From Actinoplanes sp. DH11 (lineage in GTDB: Bacteria > Actinomycetota > Actinomycetes > Mycobacteriales > Micromonosporaceae), in NCBI RefSeq assembly GCF_020873875.1, contig NZ_JAHWGU010000022.1, forward strand, positions 100,027 to 164,026: a stretch of DNA of 64,000 nt. Direction: 5' to 3'. Under the pieces are notes generated by a model. The model was not told where the DNA came from, ran no database searches, and saw nothing but the letters and a program-made list of their open reading frames with translations. Each line of letters begins with the position of its first letter. Position 1 is the stretch's first letter. The translations under genes and the position numbers were made by a program. Below, one piece after another: positions 7,174-15,174 of the stretch.

Positions 7174-9702
7174 TCAGATCACCGCTCGAAGCCTGCGGAC
7201 CTCACCTGTCGGCGTCGTTTCCGGCTCGGTCTGGGCGCTCAGCCAGGCCTCCAGACGCTCGTACGGCAACGGCCGGCTGAACAGGTATCCCTGACCCAGC
7301 TCGCAGCCCATCTCCTCGAGCAGTTCGAGGGTGAGTTCGCTCTCCACGCCCTCGGCCACCACGGTCAACCCGAACTCCCGGGACAGGCCGATCACCGCAC
7401 GGACGATCGCGAGGTCACCGGAGTCGGTCGCCATGCCCTGCACGAACGTGTCGTCGATCTTCACCTCGTGCACCGGCCACTGGCGCAGGTAGGCGAGGGA
7501 GGAGGCACCCGTACCGAAATCGTCCACGCTCAGCCGGACGCCCAGATCGCGCAGGCGGTAAAGGGTGGGCAGCACCCGCTCAATGTCACTGAGCATGCCG
7601 GGCTCGGAGATCTCGAAGGTGAGCTGGCCGGGGTCGACCCCGTACTCCGCGAGCATCTCGGCGACCAGCTCCGGGAAACGGGAGTCGAGCAGCGTACGCG
7701 CGGAGAGGTTGACCGCCACCGACAGCGGCCGGTCCGCGTCGGCCCAGTCCCGGCAGTGCCGCAGGCCGGCGCCGAGCACCACCTCGGTGAGCCGGGCCAG
7801 CTGGCCGGTGTGCTCGGCGACCGCCACGAAGTCCTCCGGCGCCACCTCGCCGTGCGCCGGGTGCACCCAGCGGGCCAGGCACTCCACGCCGACCACGTGC
7901 CGGTCGGCGAGCGTCACCATGGGCTGGAAATAGACCTCCAGCTGGCCGTTGTCCAGGGCCCGGCGCAGGTCGGCCGCGATGCCCAGGCGACGGACCGCAC
8001 GCGACTCCAGGGCCGGGTGGAAGGGCTGCACCCCGTACGGGAGCGCCTTCGCCGCGTTCGCCGCCAGCTCCGCACGCTGAAGCAAGGTCTCCGGATCACT
8101 GCCGTGGTCAGGGTAGACCGCCACCCCGACGGCGGTGTCCACGTCGAGAGTGAGCGAGCCGACGGCGAGCGGGCCACGCAGTCGCTCGCGCATCTGGGTG
8201 GCCAGGGTGATCGTCGCTTCCAGGCTCTCCGTCCGCAGCGTGACGACGAACTCGTCGCCGCCGATCCGGCCGACCAGGGCACCCGAGTCGGCGATGCCGC
8301 GCAGCCGGGCCGCGACCTCGGAGAGCAGCTTGTCGCCGGCCGCGTGGCCCATCGACTCGTTGACGTTGCGCTGGCCGTCCACGTCGAAGAGGACCACCGC
8401 GACGACTTCGCGCTCGGCGTGCACCTTCACCGACTCGGCCAGCGCGTCGACGACGCGGCGGCGGTTGGGCATGCCGGTGAGGCGGTCGTGGTAGGCGTCG
8501 TAGCGGAGCCGGTCGACCAGGCGCGAGTTCTCCACGGCGACCGCGGCGTGCGCGCCGATGGTCTCCAGCACCTGGATGTCGCTGTCCCGGAAGGTGCGCG
8601 TCTCGCCGACCCGGTTCACGACCTCGAGGGTGCCGATGGTGGCCTGCCCGGACCGCAGCGGGATCACCACGATGTCCTTGACCCGGGCGGCCCGCAGGTG
8701 CTCCCGCAGGTGTTCGGTCTCCGGGAACGAGGGGCCCACCGCGATCGCCCGCTGCTGTTTGATCGCGAGGTCACGGACGGCGGCCGGTGTGGGCGACAGG
8801 TCGAGCAGGCCCTTGTTGTCGACCTGCGCGGTGAGCAGCACCTCCGGGTAGCGCTCCTGCGGAGCCAGCCAGATGGTCGCGTACTCCGAGCGCATCAGCG
8901 CGCGCATCCGGCTGAGCAGGGCGTCCGGCAGGCTGTTGTCCGAGCTCTCCTTGCGGATCGCCTGGGTCAGCTCGTAGACGTCGGCGAGCGTGCGGTGCTG
9001 CCGGAAGAAACCGGCGAACGAACGCAGCACCAGGATCAGCGCGACCACCAGCACAGCCAGCAGCAGCGCCGACCACTCGGTGGCGTCGAGCGCGATGAGG
9101 AAGAGCAAGCCGACGGCGACGTTGATGCCCGAGATGACGAAGCCCGGCGTGCTGGCCCGGAGCACGTTCTGGCCGGCTCGCGGGCTCTGCACCACACTCA
9201 TCACGCCGACCAGGCCGCCCAGCTGCACGACCAGGATGACCGCCGTCGCGGCGAGGAGGATGCCCCAGGTGCCCGGTCCGACCCCGCGGATCTTGGGGAA
9301 CGCCTCTATCACCAGCATCGCGGCCGAGATGCTGGCCGCGGCCTTGGAGACGTTGAACCACATCTTGACCGGCGTGACCTTGGTCCACACCTGGCCGACA
9401 AGCTGCCCTACGGTGATGACAACGATCATCATCACCGGCGACAGGTAATAAAGCCCCAGAATGAGCGGGACCTCGGTCACCGCCATGTCGAACGAACTGC
9501 GCCCGATCACGACGTTGAATACGGCGAGCGAGGCGACGACGAAGAGGACCAGGATCAGGAGACCGCCGAGCCAGTCGCGGTACCAGTACGGATCAGCGAT
9601 CCAGAAACCGATGATGCTGGCGAGGGCAAAGAGAAATAAGGGACCGGTGATCAGCCACGCGTATTGCGCGGAACGCTGCCGTACTCGCGGACGCCCGCCC
9701 AT
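7174..9702 (-). CDS. Membrane GGDEF-EAL protein (c-di-GMP turnover)
   Basis: 842 residues. N-terminal roughly 225 residues carry about six to eight membrane helices; a GAF-like domain follows (about 245-400), then GGDEF (intact GRIGGDEF near 480) and EAL (about 600-830). In the EAL domain the signature reads ECLARW, but the other metal and catalytic positions are present: NLSAR, FEISEP, DDFGTGASSL, KIDDTFV, VAEGVE and QGYLFSRPL. Both cyclase and phosphodiesterase activity are therefore possible, with a sensed signal likely at the membrane or GAF part. It is monocistronic and starts with ATG. Confidence 0.92.
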   Translation of the reverse strand: MGGRPRVRQRSAQYAWLITGPLFLFALASIIGFWIADPYWYRDWLGGLLILVLFVVASLAVFNVVIGRSSFDMAVTEVPLILGLYYLSPVMMIVVITVGQLVGQVWTKVTPVKMWFNVSKAAASISAAMLVIEAFPKIRGVGPGTWGILLAATAVILVVQLGGLVGVMSVVQSPRAGQNVLRASTPGFVISGINVAVGLLFLIALDATEWSALLLAVLVVALILVLRSFAGFFRQHRTLADVYELTQAIRKESSDNSLPDALLSRMRALMRSEYATIWLAPQERYPEVLLTAQVDNKGLLDLSPTPAAVRDLAIKQQRAIAVGPSFPETEHLREHLRAARVKDIVVIPLRSGQATIGTLEVVNRVGETRTFRDSDIQVLETIGAHAAVAVENSRLVDRLRYDAYHDRLTGMPNRRRVVDALAESVKVHAEREVVAVVLFDVDGQRNVNESMGHAAGDKLLSEVAARLRGIADSGALVGRIGGDEFVVTLRTESLEATITLATQMRERLRGPLAVGSLTLDVDTAVGVAVYPDHGSDPETLLQRAELAANAAKALPYGVQPFHPALESRAVRRLGIAADLRRALDNGQLEVYFQPMVTLADRHVVGVECLARWVHPAHGEVAPEDFVAVAEHTGQLARLTEVVLGAGLRHCRDWADADRPLSVAVNLSARTLLDSRFPELVAEMLAEYGVDPGQLTFEISEPGMLSDIERVLPTLYRLRDLGVRLSVDDFGTGASSLAYLRQWPVHEVKIDDTFVQGMATDSGDLAIVRAVIGLSREFGLTVVAEGVESELTLELLEEMGCELGQGYLFSRPLPYERLEAWLSAQTEPETTPTGEVRRLRAVI

Positions 9703-9760
9703 CGCGCTCCTTCGTCAGCTGACGCGATCCGGCAGCTAGGCCGATCGTCCCCGGTGGCGC

Positions 9761-9907
9761 TCAGCTCCAGCTGAAATCGAGCGTGCTCATCCGAACGGAC
9801 GCGACCTCGTCGGCGGACGCCTGGCCGGCCCCCGTGGCCACGCCACCGAAGACGGCAGCGAGCACCAGAACCAAGCCGGCAAGACGGCCGAGCTTCCTTG
9901 CAGACAT
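9761..9907 (-). CDS. Small exported peptide, unknown function
   Basis: 48 residues from ATG 9907 with a clear AGGAGCC RBS. Residues 1-31 form a signal peptide (SARKLGRLAG basic part, LVLVLAAVFGGVATGAG core, AQASADE-like cleavage region), leaving a mature peptide of only about 16-18 residues ending TLDFSWS. A longer in-frame extension upstream lacks an RBS. It stands alone, 58 bp before the GGDEF-EAL gene on the same strand. I do not recognise the family. The very short acidic/aromatic mature part suggests a signalling or surface peptide, but this is speculation. Confidence 0.6.
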   Translation of the reverse strand: MSARKLGRLAGLVLVLAAVFGGVATGAGQASADEVASVRMSTLDFSWS

Positions 9908-10118
9908 GTATGGCTCCTGTGGTGGAGGTGGTGTCGGATGGAGGTTCCATGATGGTGCCACACCGCATGTGCGACGGGGAGTGTTCACCGGCGGGTCGCC
10001 GCGCCCAGCGACCAAATCCTGGCCGAACGGCTGAGTTGGCACCGGCTTTCTTAGGTAGACACTTAGCGGCTTTGTGGGCGATTTAAGCGAAGAAGTAAGG
10101 GCAATTCCTCGCGTCTCC

Positions 10119-10150
10119 GTCAGGGTGCCTTGACGTCAAGCTGACCTGAC
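10119..10150. promoter_or_regulatory. 32-bp interrupted dyad, probable operator
   Basis: A centred palindrome CTTGACGTCAAG (10129-10140) is flanked symmetrically at 4 bp on each side by GTCAGG and CCTGAC. The whole dyad ends 15 bp before the ATG of the small HTH gene at 10166, so it would overlap its promoter or leader. A site for the HTH protein itself is the simplest reading. Confidence 0.55.
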
Positions 10151-10165
10151 GAAACGCTGGTCGGC

Positions 10166-10483
10166 ATGACACCCGACGAACTGGAGCGACGGCACACCCT
10201 GCTCACCGCCACCAGCCGGTACGACGAGTTGCGGATGCGCGACGCGCTTGCCGTCCTGAACCCGGACACGGGCGCCGCCGCCCTCACCGCCACCGAGATG
10301 CTGGAGATGCTCGCGCTCAGCGAAGTGGTGATCCGCAAGGCCGGGTACGGGCGGCAGACCACCATCCGCTCGGCCCGTGCCGCCGGAGCGTCCTGGGCTC
10401 AGATCGGGGCCGCCGTCGGGAGCAGCAAGCAGGCCGCCTGGGAGGCGCATCAGCGGTGGCTCGACGCCCGGGAAGAACAGTGA
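10166..10483 (+). CDS. Small HTH DNA-binding protein
   Basis: 105 residues. The first 60 residues are helical and acidic (ATEMLEMLALSEVVIRKAG). The C-terminal part, TIRSARAAGASWAQIGAAVG then SSKQAAWEAHQRW, is a helix-turn-helix of the type found in many small actinobacterial regulators. No sensor domain is present. The start is fixed by the dyad operator just upstream. Function unknown; autoregulation is likely. Confidence 0.7.
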   Translation: MTPDELERRHTLLTATSRYDELRMRDALAVLNPDTGAAALTATEMLEMLALSEVVIRKAGYGRQTTIRSARAAGASWAQIGAAVGSSKQAAWEAHQRWLDAREEQ

Positions 10484-10513
10484 CCGCCACCGGCCTGTGC
10501 CGCCGGCGACCCT

Positions 10514-11149
10514 TTACCTGCTGGACAGGCCCAGCTTGAGGCCGAAACCGATCAGCGCCGCACCGGTGCCGGCATCGACGGTACGCCGCACCGCGCGCCT
10601 GGACAGGAAACCCCGCGCCGCCTGCGCCGCCATGATGATCATGGTGAACCAGAGCAGGCCTTCAAGATCGTGCACCAGAGCCAGGAGCAGCCCCATCCCG
10701 AGCGGCGACACACCCGCCGGCAGGAACTGCGGAATCACCGCCAGATAGAAGGCGCCCACCTTCGGGTTCAGCAGGTTCGTCAGCAGGCCCCGGCCGAACG
10801 TGTTCCACAACGACGGCGCGGACTCCGGCGCCTCCGGTCCGGCCGACGGGTCGTCCCGCCGGAAAACGCCGCGAATCATCCGTACGCCCAGATAGGCCAT
10901 GTAGGCCGCACCCAGAATGCGCAGCACCGTGTACGCCGTCGAAGACGCGGCCAGAAGGGCCGCGGCGCCGACGGCGGCCGCGGCACCCCAGACAAGAGCG
11001 CCCACGTTGATGCCCAGCGCCGTGGCGAAAGCGGGACCGCGGCCCATCGTGACGGCGGCCCGCAACACCAAGGCGGTGTCGAGGCCGGGAGTGATGGTCA
11101 GCAGCGCCCCGAGGAGAGCGAAGGAGAGAACAGCGTCCAGGAGCGTCAC
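10514..11149 (-). CDS. LysE/RhtB-family exporter
   Basis: 211-residue membrane protein with the family's six hydrophobic segments and motif TITPGLDTALVLRAA near residue 18 (TPGP-type), GAAYMAYLGVRMI near 80 and NLLNPKVGAFYLAVIPQF near 125. Members export amino acids or similar small cations; the substrate cannot be predicted. Convergent with the HTH gene (31 bp between stops) and 57 bp downstream of yajQ. Confidence 0.85.
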   Translation of the reverse strand: MTLLDAVLSFALLGALLTITPGLDTALVLRAAVTMGRGPAFATALGINVGALVWGAAAAVGAAALLAASSTAYTVLRILGAAYMAYLGVRMIRGVFRRDDPSAGPEAPESAPSLWNTFGRGLLTNLLNPKVGAFYLAVIPQFLPAGVSPLGMGLLLALVHDLEGLLWFTMIIMAAQAARGFLSRRAVRRTVDAGTGAALIGFGLKLGLSSR

Positions 11150-11206
11150 AGCTCATTCTCCCGCGGGTCTCCTCGGCGCCTTCCGCCCCTGCCCCCGGCC
11201 GCCGGC

Positions 11207-11698
11207 TCAGCGGTAGTTCGTGAACTGCAGGGCGACGCCGAAATCCTCCTGCTTGAGCAGTGCGATCACTGCCTGCAGGTCATCCCGCTTCTTAGCGGTC
11301 ACCCGCAGCTGGTCACCCTGGATCTGCGGCTGCACACCCTTCGGGCCCTCATCCCGGATCTTCTTGCTGATCGCCTTGGCCTTGTCCGAGTCGATGCCCT
11401 CGACAACCTTGAGATCAATCTTGTACGTCTTGCCGGACTGCCGCGGCTCACCGGCATCCAGCGACTTCAGGGAGATGTTCCGCTTCACCAGCTTCTCCTT
11501 GAAGACGTCGAGCGCGGCCGTGGCCCGCTCCTCGGTCTCCGAGGTGATGGTGAACGCCTCCCCCGACTTGGCGACGACGGTGCCGGTGCCCCGGAAGTCG
11601 AACCGGGTGCTGAGCTCCTTCTCCGCCTGGTTGAAAGCGTTGTCGACCTCCTGCCGGTCGACCTTGCTGACGATGTCGAACGACGGGTTGGCTGCCAT
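11207..11698 (-). CDS. YajQ-family nucleotide-binding protein
   Basis: 163 residues from MAANPSFDIVSK; an ATG two codons earlier is also possible. The family blocks SFDIVSKVDRQEVDNAFNQA, RFDFRGTGTVV, GVQPQIQGDQLRVT and the FTNYR terminus are intact. YajQ proteins have a double ferredoxin-like fold, bind RNA or nucleotides, and in Xanthomonas one binds c-di-GMP. Here a GGDEF-EAL gene is only 1.5 kb away, though on its own unit. Length is normal. Confidence 0.93.
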   Translation of the reverse strand: MAANPSFDIVSKVDRQEVDNAFNQAEKELSTRFDFRGTGTVVAKSGEAFTITSETEERATAALDVFKEKLVKRNISLKSLDAGEPRQSGKTYKIDLKVVEGIDSDKAKAISKKIRDEGPKGVQPQIQGDQLRVTAKKRDDLQAVIALLKQEDFGVALQFTNYR

Positions 11699-11777
11699 GA
11701 TCAAACTCCTGCGGCTGGGCTCGTGTCCTCTTGATCCGGGGGCTCAACGTCCCCCGCGACATGCCGACCGTACCCGG

Positions 11778-11808
11778 TTGCGGGGGCCGCCTGCGGGACC
11801 GCTATCCT
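11778..11808 (+). promoter_or_regulatory. Weak promoter candidate for tRNA-Tyr
   Basis: TTGCGG and TATCCT with a 19-bp spacer, 36 bp before the tRNA-Tyr 5' end. The -10 is reasonable, the spacer is long. Confidence 0.3.
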
Positions 11809-11844
11809 TATGTCCGCTGCTGCGGGAGACCGCGGTGGTTCCCA

Positions 11845-11925
11845 GGCGGGTTGCCCGAGCGGCCAATGGGAGCGGACTGTAAATCCGTCGCGAAAGCTAC
11901 AGAGGTTCGAATCCTCTACCCGCCA
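11845..11925 (+). tRNA. trnY: tRNA-Tyr (GTA anticodon)
   Basis: 81-nt class II tRNA with acceptor GGCGGGT/ACCCGCC, anticodon loop CTGTAAA giving GTA, a long variable arm and TTCGAATCC T-loop. CCA is not completely encoded. Confidence 0.95.
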
Positions 11926-11937
11926 CAGGGAAATAGA

Positions 11938-11973
11938 CGGCCCCGAGAGCTGCGGAAACGCGCTCCGGGGCCG
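11938..11973 (+). terminator. tRNA-Tyr terminator
   Basis: CGGCCCCG and CGGGGCCG pair across a 20-nt partly paired loop, followed by TTCTCGTTGT, 12 bp after the tRNA. Confidence 0.65.
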
Positions 11974-12147
11974 TTCTCGTTGTGATCCGCTGAGCACAGC
12001 AGGATTGGCCGTCCAAGCGTCCTCCAAACTCCACACATGACTCGTGGATGGCTCTGCTGTGCCGGATGGGAGACAACCGCCTGGTTCGGGCGGGCGCGGT
12101 GGCGGAGGGTTGGCGGGAAGGGTCAGCCGTTGCGTCTGGAGGTGTCC

Positions 12148-12735
12148 TTGAGCGTCGCCGGGCCGTTGATCGCTCTTGCCGGGGTTGTTGTCGGCGCCGT
12201 GCTGTCGTATGCGTTCGCGCTGCTGGGGGAAAGCCGGCGGGAGCGGTGGGCGCTCGGCCGTGAGTGGCGGGAACGCCGTCTCCGGGCCTACGGGGATTTC
12301 CTTGCTGACGTGAAGCGGATGCGGAGCGTTGCCGCACGTATCGCTGCGGGGGTCGGCCTCGACGAGCATGCGCCTCCGCTGGCTCGGGACGAGGGGTTGG
12401 GCCTGCTGGCGGAGGCCAACATGGCGCGTGGCGGATCGTTCGAGGCACTGGCGCTGATGGCGGACCGTGATCTGGTCGAGGCGGCGCGGGCGCTGAATCG
12501 GGCGGTCTGGCGGCTGGAGTGGTTCGCCCGGGGGTTGCTGGATGACAGCGACGTCGAAGGCTGGCACGTCGGGGTTCGGGACTACTTCGAGGCGATCAAC
12601 CGCTTTCACGAACTGGCCCGCGAGGAACTCGGGGTGACCGGGAGCTTTTCACCCCGCGAGGCTGAGGGGTCGCCCCGGGAGCTGTACGAGCGGGAGCGAC
12701 AGGCCCGGACCGGGGGTTCACGGGCCGGTGGGTGA
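12148..12735 (+). CDS. Membrane-anchored helical protein, unknown function
   Basis: 195 residues if the TTG at 12148 is the start. It has a GGAGG five bases upstream and puts a membrane segment (AGPLIALAGVVVGAVLSYAFALL) at the N-terminus. A frame open to ATG 12037 would add 37 residues with no RBS. After the anchor comes a long basic-acidic helical region (ESRRERWALGREWRERRLRAYGDFLADVKRM). This resembles the many actinobacterial one-helix hypothetical proteins; no catalytic motif is visible. It precedes an ECF sigma unit on the same strand but is separated from it by an ECF-type promoter. Confidence 0.6.
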   Translation: MSVAGPLIALAGVVVGAVLSYAFALLGESRRERWALGREWRERRLRAYGDFLADVKRMRSVAARIAAGVGLDEHAPPLARDEGLGLLAEANMARGGSFEALALMADRDLVEAARALNRAVWRLEWFARGLLDDSDVEGWHVGVRDYFEAINRFHELAREELGVTGSFSPREAEGSPRELYERERQARTGGSRAGG

Positions 12736-12746
12736 GAAATCGATAC

Positions 12747-12772
12747 AACCTGTTCTCCTCGGTTCGCGTCTA
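12747..12772 (+). promoter_or_regulatory. ECF-type promoter upstream of the SigE-family gene
   Basis: AACC -35 element, 16-bp spacer and CGTCTA -10 element, the classic ECF sigma promoter geometry, 26 bp before the sigma gene start. It suggests autoregulation. Confidence 0.55.
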
Positions 12773-12798
12773 TCTGGTGACTGCGGACGGGGAACGGG

Positions 12799-13320
12799 AT
12801 GGATGACGACTATCTGGCTTATGTGAACGGGCGGCTGCCGGCGCTGCGCAGGTTGGCGTTTCTGCTCAGTGGGGACCGGGACCAGGCGGACGACCTGGTG
12901 CAGGAGACGATCACGAAGTTGTATGCGCGCTGGCCCCGGATCTCGCGGGCGGAGAACGTGGACGCCTACGTGCACACGATGATCGTGCGGGCGTTCCTGG
13001 ACGAGAAGCGGCGCGGGTGGTGGCGGGTCGGGTTGTTCGGGTCGGCGCCGGAACGGGCGGCCGCGGCGGGGCCGGCGGTGGAGGACCGGACCATGGTGCG
13101 GGCCGCGCTGTCGCGGGTGCCGCCCCGGCAGCAGGCGGTGCTGGTGCTGCGGTTCCTCTGTGATCGGCCGGTGGCGGAAGTGGCCCAGATCCTGGGGTGT
13201 TCCGAGGGCACGGTGAAGAGCCAGACGTCGCACGGCCTCACCGCACTGCGCCGCATCCTCGGCGAACCGGTGGCACTCAACCAACGAAGCGAAGGACCCG
13301 GCGGAGGGGGAGCTCGATGA
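12799..13320 (+). CDS. SigE-family ECF RNA polymerase sigma factor
   Basis: 173 residues. Region 2 shows RLAFLLSGDRDQADDLVQETITKLYARWPRI and VDAYVHTMIVRAFLDEKRR; region 4 shows LSRVPPRQQAVLVLRFLCDRPVAEVAQIL with recognition helix CSEGTVKSQTSHGLTALR. It is coupled by ATGA overlap to a membrane protein that probably controls it or is its target. An ECF promoter lies just upstream. Signal unknown. Confidence 0.92.
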   Translation: MDDDYLAYVNGRLPALRRLAFLLSGDRDQADDLVQETITKLYARWPRISRAENVDAYVHTMIVRAFLDEKRRGWWRVGLFGSAPERAAAAGPAVEDRTMVRAALSRVPPRQQAVLVLRFLCDRPVAEVAQILGCSEGTVKSQTSHGLTALRRILGEPVALNQRSEGPGGGGAR

Positions 13321-14513
13321 ACGACGAGGAGTACGGGGCCCTGCTGCTGCGTCCACTGGACAGCGGCACCCCGGACGGGCCCAGCGCGGTCGACGTGCGG
13401 AAGGCGATGCGGGACGGGCTGCGGGTTCGCCGGGTGCGGACGTGGTCGGCGGCGGCGACCGTCACCGCCGGGGTGGCCGCGGTCGTCACCGGCGGGGTGC
13501 TGGCGCTGGCGCCGCCCCGGACGCCGGACCGGCTGCCGCCGGTGCTGCCGGCGGACCCGGGGGTTCCGGCGGCCTGCACGCCCGCGGCGCTGCCCACCGG
13601 TGCGGCGGGTTCGGCGGGTGTCACCGGCGGCGACCCGACCGGGGTTTACCTGGTCGGGACCACCGAGCCGGTCGCCGGCGGCGCGCACGGTGTGCTGGTG
13701 TGGCGGGACGGGAAGCTGGTCGAGGAGATCGCGTCGACGAGTCCGAAGGTGTCGATGACGGACATCAACACGTCGGGGACAGCGGTCGGTGCCACCGTCG
13801 AGGGCACCACGACGCCGTTCGCGCTGCACGACGGGGCGGTGAAACGGATGAAGGGTACGGGCAGCGCGGTCGCGATCAACGAGGCCGGCACGATCGCCGG
13901 CGAGACGGAGTCACGCTCGGGAAGGCTTCCGCAGCGCTGGGCGTCGTGGGACGCCGAACCGCAGATGATGCCGATGCCGGACGGGATGACCGGGGGGCAG
14001 GCGTACGACATCACCGAGGACGGCACCGTGCTGACCTCGGTCGGCGACGGGACCCGCAACCGGGCATACCTGTGGCACGCCGACGGTTCGGTGGAACCGA
14101 TCGACCCGCCAGACCTGGGGCCGGACCAGGAGTTCGTCCAGCCACTCGCGTTCCGTTTCGGCTGGGTCTACGCCCAGGTCAACACGCCGGCGGTGAGCCG
14201 CACCGGGCCGGGCGGCCTCGGTCAGTCGATCTACCGATACGAGCCGGGCAGCCGGACCTGGCAGCAGCTCACCACCGAGTCGTACGCCGTGCAGGTGTCC
14301 GGCCCGCACCGGATGGCGAACATGTTCATGCAGGACGAGCCGGCCGTCTACGTCGGCAAGGAGGTGCTTCGCCTGCCGCCGCTGAAGTTGCACGACGACG
14401 ACTCGTTCAGCGTCACCGTGGTCAGCGACAACGCCCGTGTGGTGGCCGGGGCGAACCTGAGCGGCATCGCCGCCGAACGGCCGGTGCACCCGGTCATCTG
14501 GCGCTGCCGGTAG
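13317..14513 (+). CDS. Membrane protein with extracellular repeats, sigma-linked
   Basis: 398 residues: about 40 cytoplasmic residues, one membrane helix (WSAAATVTAGVAAVVTGGVLAL, residues 43-64), then an extracellular part with repeated GVLVWRDGK, TDINTSGTAVGAT, VAINEAGTIAGET, YDITEDGTVLT units resembling HAF/WD-like beta repeats. The overlap with the sigma gene suggests an anti-sigma or sensor role, although no ZAS-type zinc motif is present. Its 3' end overlaps the convergent MOSC gene by 20 bp. Confidence 0.75.
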   Translation: MNDEEYGALLLRPLDSGTPDGPSAVDVRKAMRDGLRVRRVRTWSAAATVTAGVAAVVTGGVLALAPPRTPDRLPPVLPADPGVPAACTPAALPTGAAGSAGVTGGDPTGVYLVGTTEPVAGGAHGVLVWRDGKLVEEIASTSPKVSMTDINTSGTAVGATVEGTTTPFALHDGAVKRMKGTGSAVAINEAGTIAGETESRSGRLPQRWASWDAEPQMMPMPDGMTGGQAYDITEDGTVLTSVGDGTRNRAYLWHADGSVEPIDPPDLGPDQEFVQPLAFRFGWVYAQVNTPAVSRTGPGGLGQSIYRYEPGSRTWQQLTTESYAVQVSGPHRMANMFMQDEPAVYVGKEVLRLPPLKLHDDDSFSVTVVSDNARVVAGANLSGIAAERPVHPVIWRCR

Positions 14514-15174
14514 CCCGGGCCAGGCGCTTCTCGATCTCCCTGCGCGTCGACGGGGGCAGGGAGTCGGCGACCAGCAGCCGGGGCAGCCGGTCCTGGTCGT
14601 GCATGTAGATGTCGAACGCCTCGGCCACGGTGAGTCCGTGGCCGGGGCGGTCGGTCACGTCCACCCGGTCACCGGCGCGGATCTCGCCAGGTTCGAGGAT
14701 CCGCAGGTAGGCGCCGGTGCGGTTGGCCTCGGCGAACCGGCGGACCCAGCGCGGCTCGCCCATCCGATGCTGGAACGTGGCGCACGGGATCCGGCCGAAC
14801 GTGCACTCCAGGACCACGCCGGACGGGAAACGCCACCGTTCGCCGATCACCGCGCCGAGCAGGTCCAGCCCTTCGGTGGTCAGGTTCTCGCCGTAGGTGC
14901 CGTTCGGCAGCTCCCGGCCCAGCTCGGCCTCCCACCAGGTGTAGTCCTCACGGGAGTACGCGTAGACGGCCTGATCGTCGCCACCGTGGTTCTTGGTGTC
15001 GCCGATGTGGTCGCCGACGACGCCGCTGTGCAGGCCGGTCGTTTTCGGGCCGGGCGGCCGGACCGTGATCGGGCCGTCGACGGGCCGCTTGCCGATGCCC
15101 GTCGACGGGGCACCCTTGGCCGGGTTGGGTTCGGACGCGCCGACGTTGACGGTCAGGACGATGCCACTGCTCAT
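14494..15174 (-). CDS. MOSC domain-containing protein
   Basis: 226 residues. The MOSC core is clear: ASEPNPAKGAPSTGIGKRPV, GVVGDHIGDTKNHGGDDQAVYAY, PNGTYGENLTTEGLDLLGAVIG, and the conserved cysteine in FGRIPCATFQ. MOSC domains move sulfur for molybdenum cofactor enzymes; YiiM-like members reduce N-hydroxylated compounds. Coupled by ATGA to the GNAT gene upstream. Substrate unknown. Confidence 0.88.
   Translation of the reverse strand: MSSGIVLTVNVGASEPNPAKGAPSTGIGKRPVDGPITVRPPGPKTTGLHSGVVGDHIGDTKNHGGDDQAVYAYSREDYTWWEAELGRELPNGTYGENLTTEGLDLLGAVIGERWRFPSGVVLECTFGRIPCATFQHRMGEPRWVRRFAEANRTGAYLRILEPGEIRAGDRVDVTDRPGHGLTVAEAFDIYMHDQDRLPRLLVADSLPPSTRREIEKRLARATGSAR

Noticed and set aside
7468..9639. 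Long open frame (over 700 codons) on the plus strand opposite the GGDEF-EAL gene
   Set aside because: Rich in His/Arg/Gln repeats without domain; a mirror of the high-GC minus-strand gene.
12037..12147. N-terminal extension of the gene at 12148 to an upstream ATG
   Set aside because: No RBS and no membrane-anchor logic; TTG 12148 has GGAGG at proper spacing.
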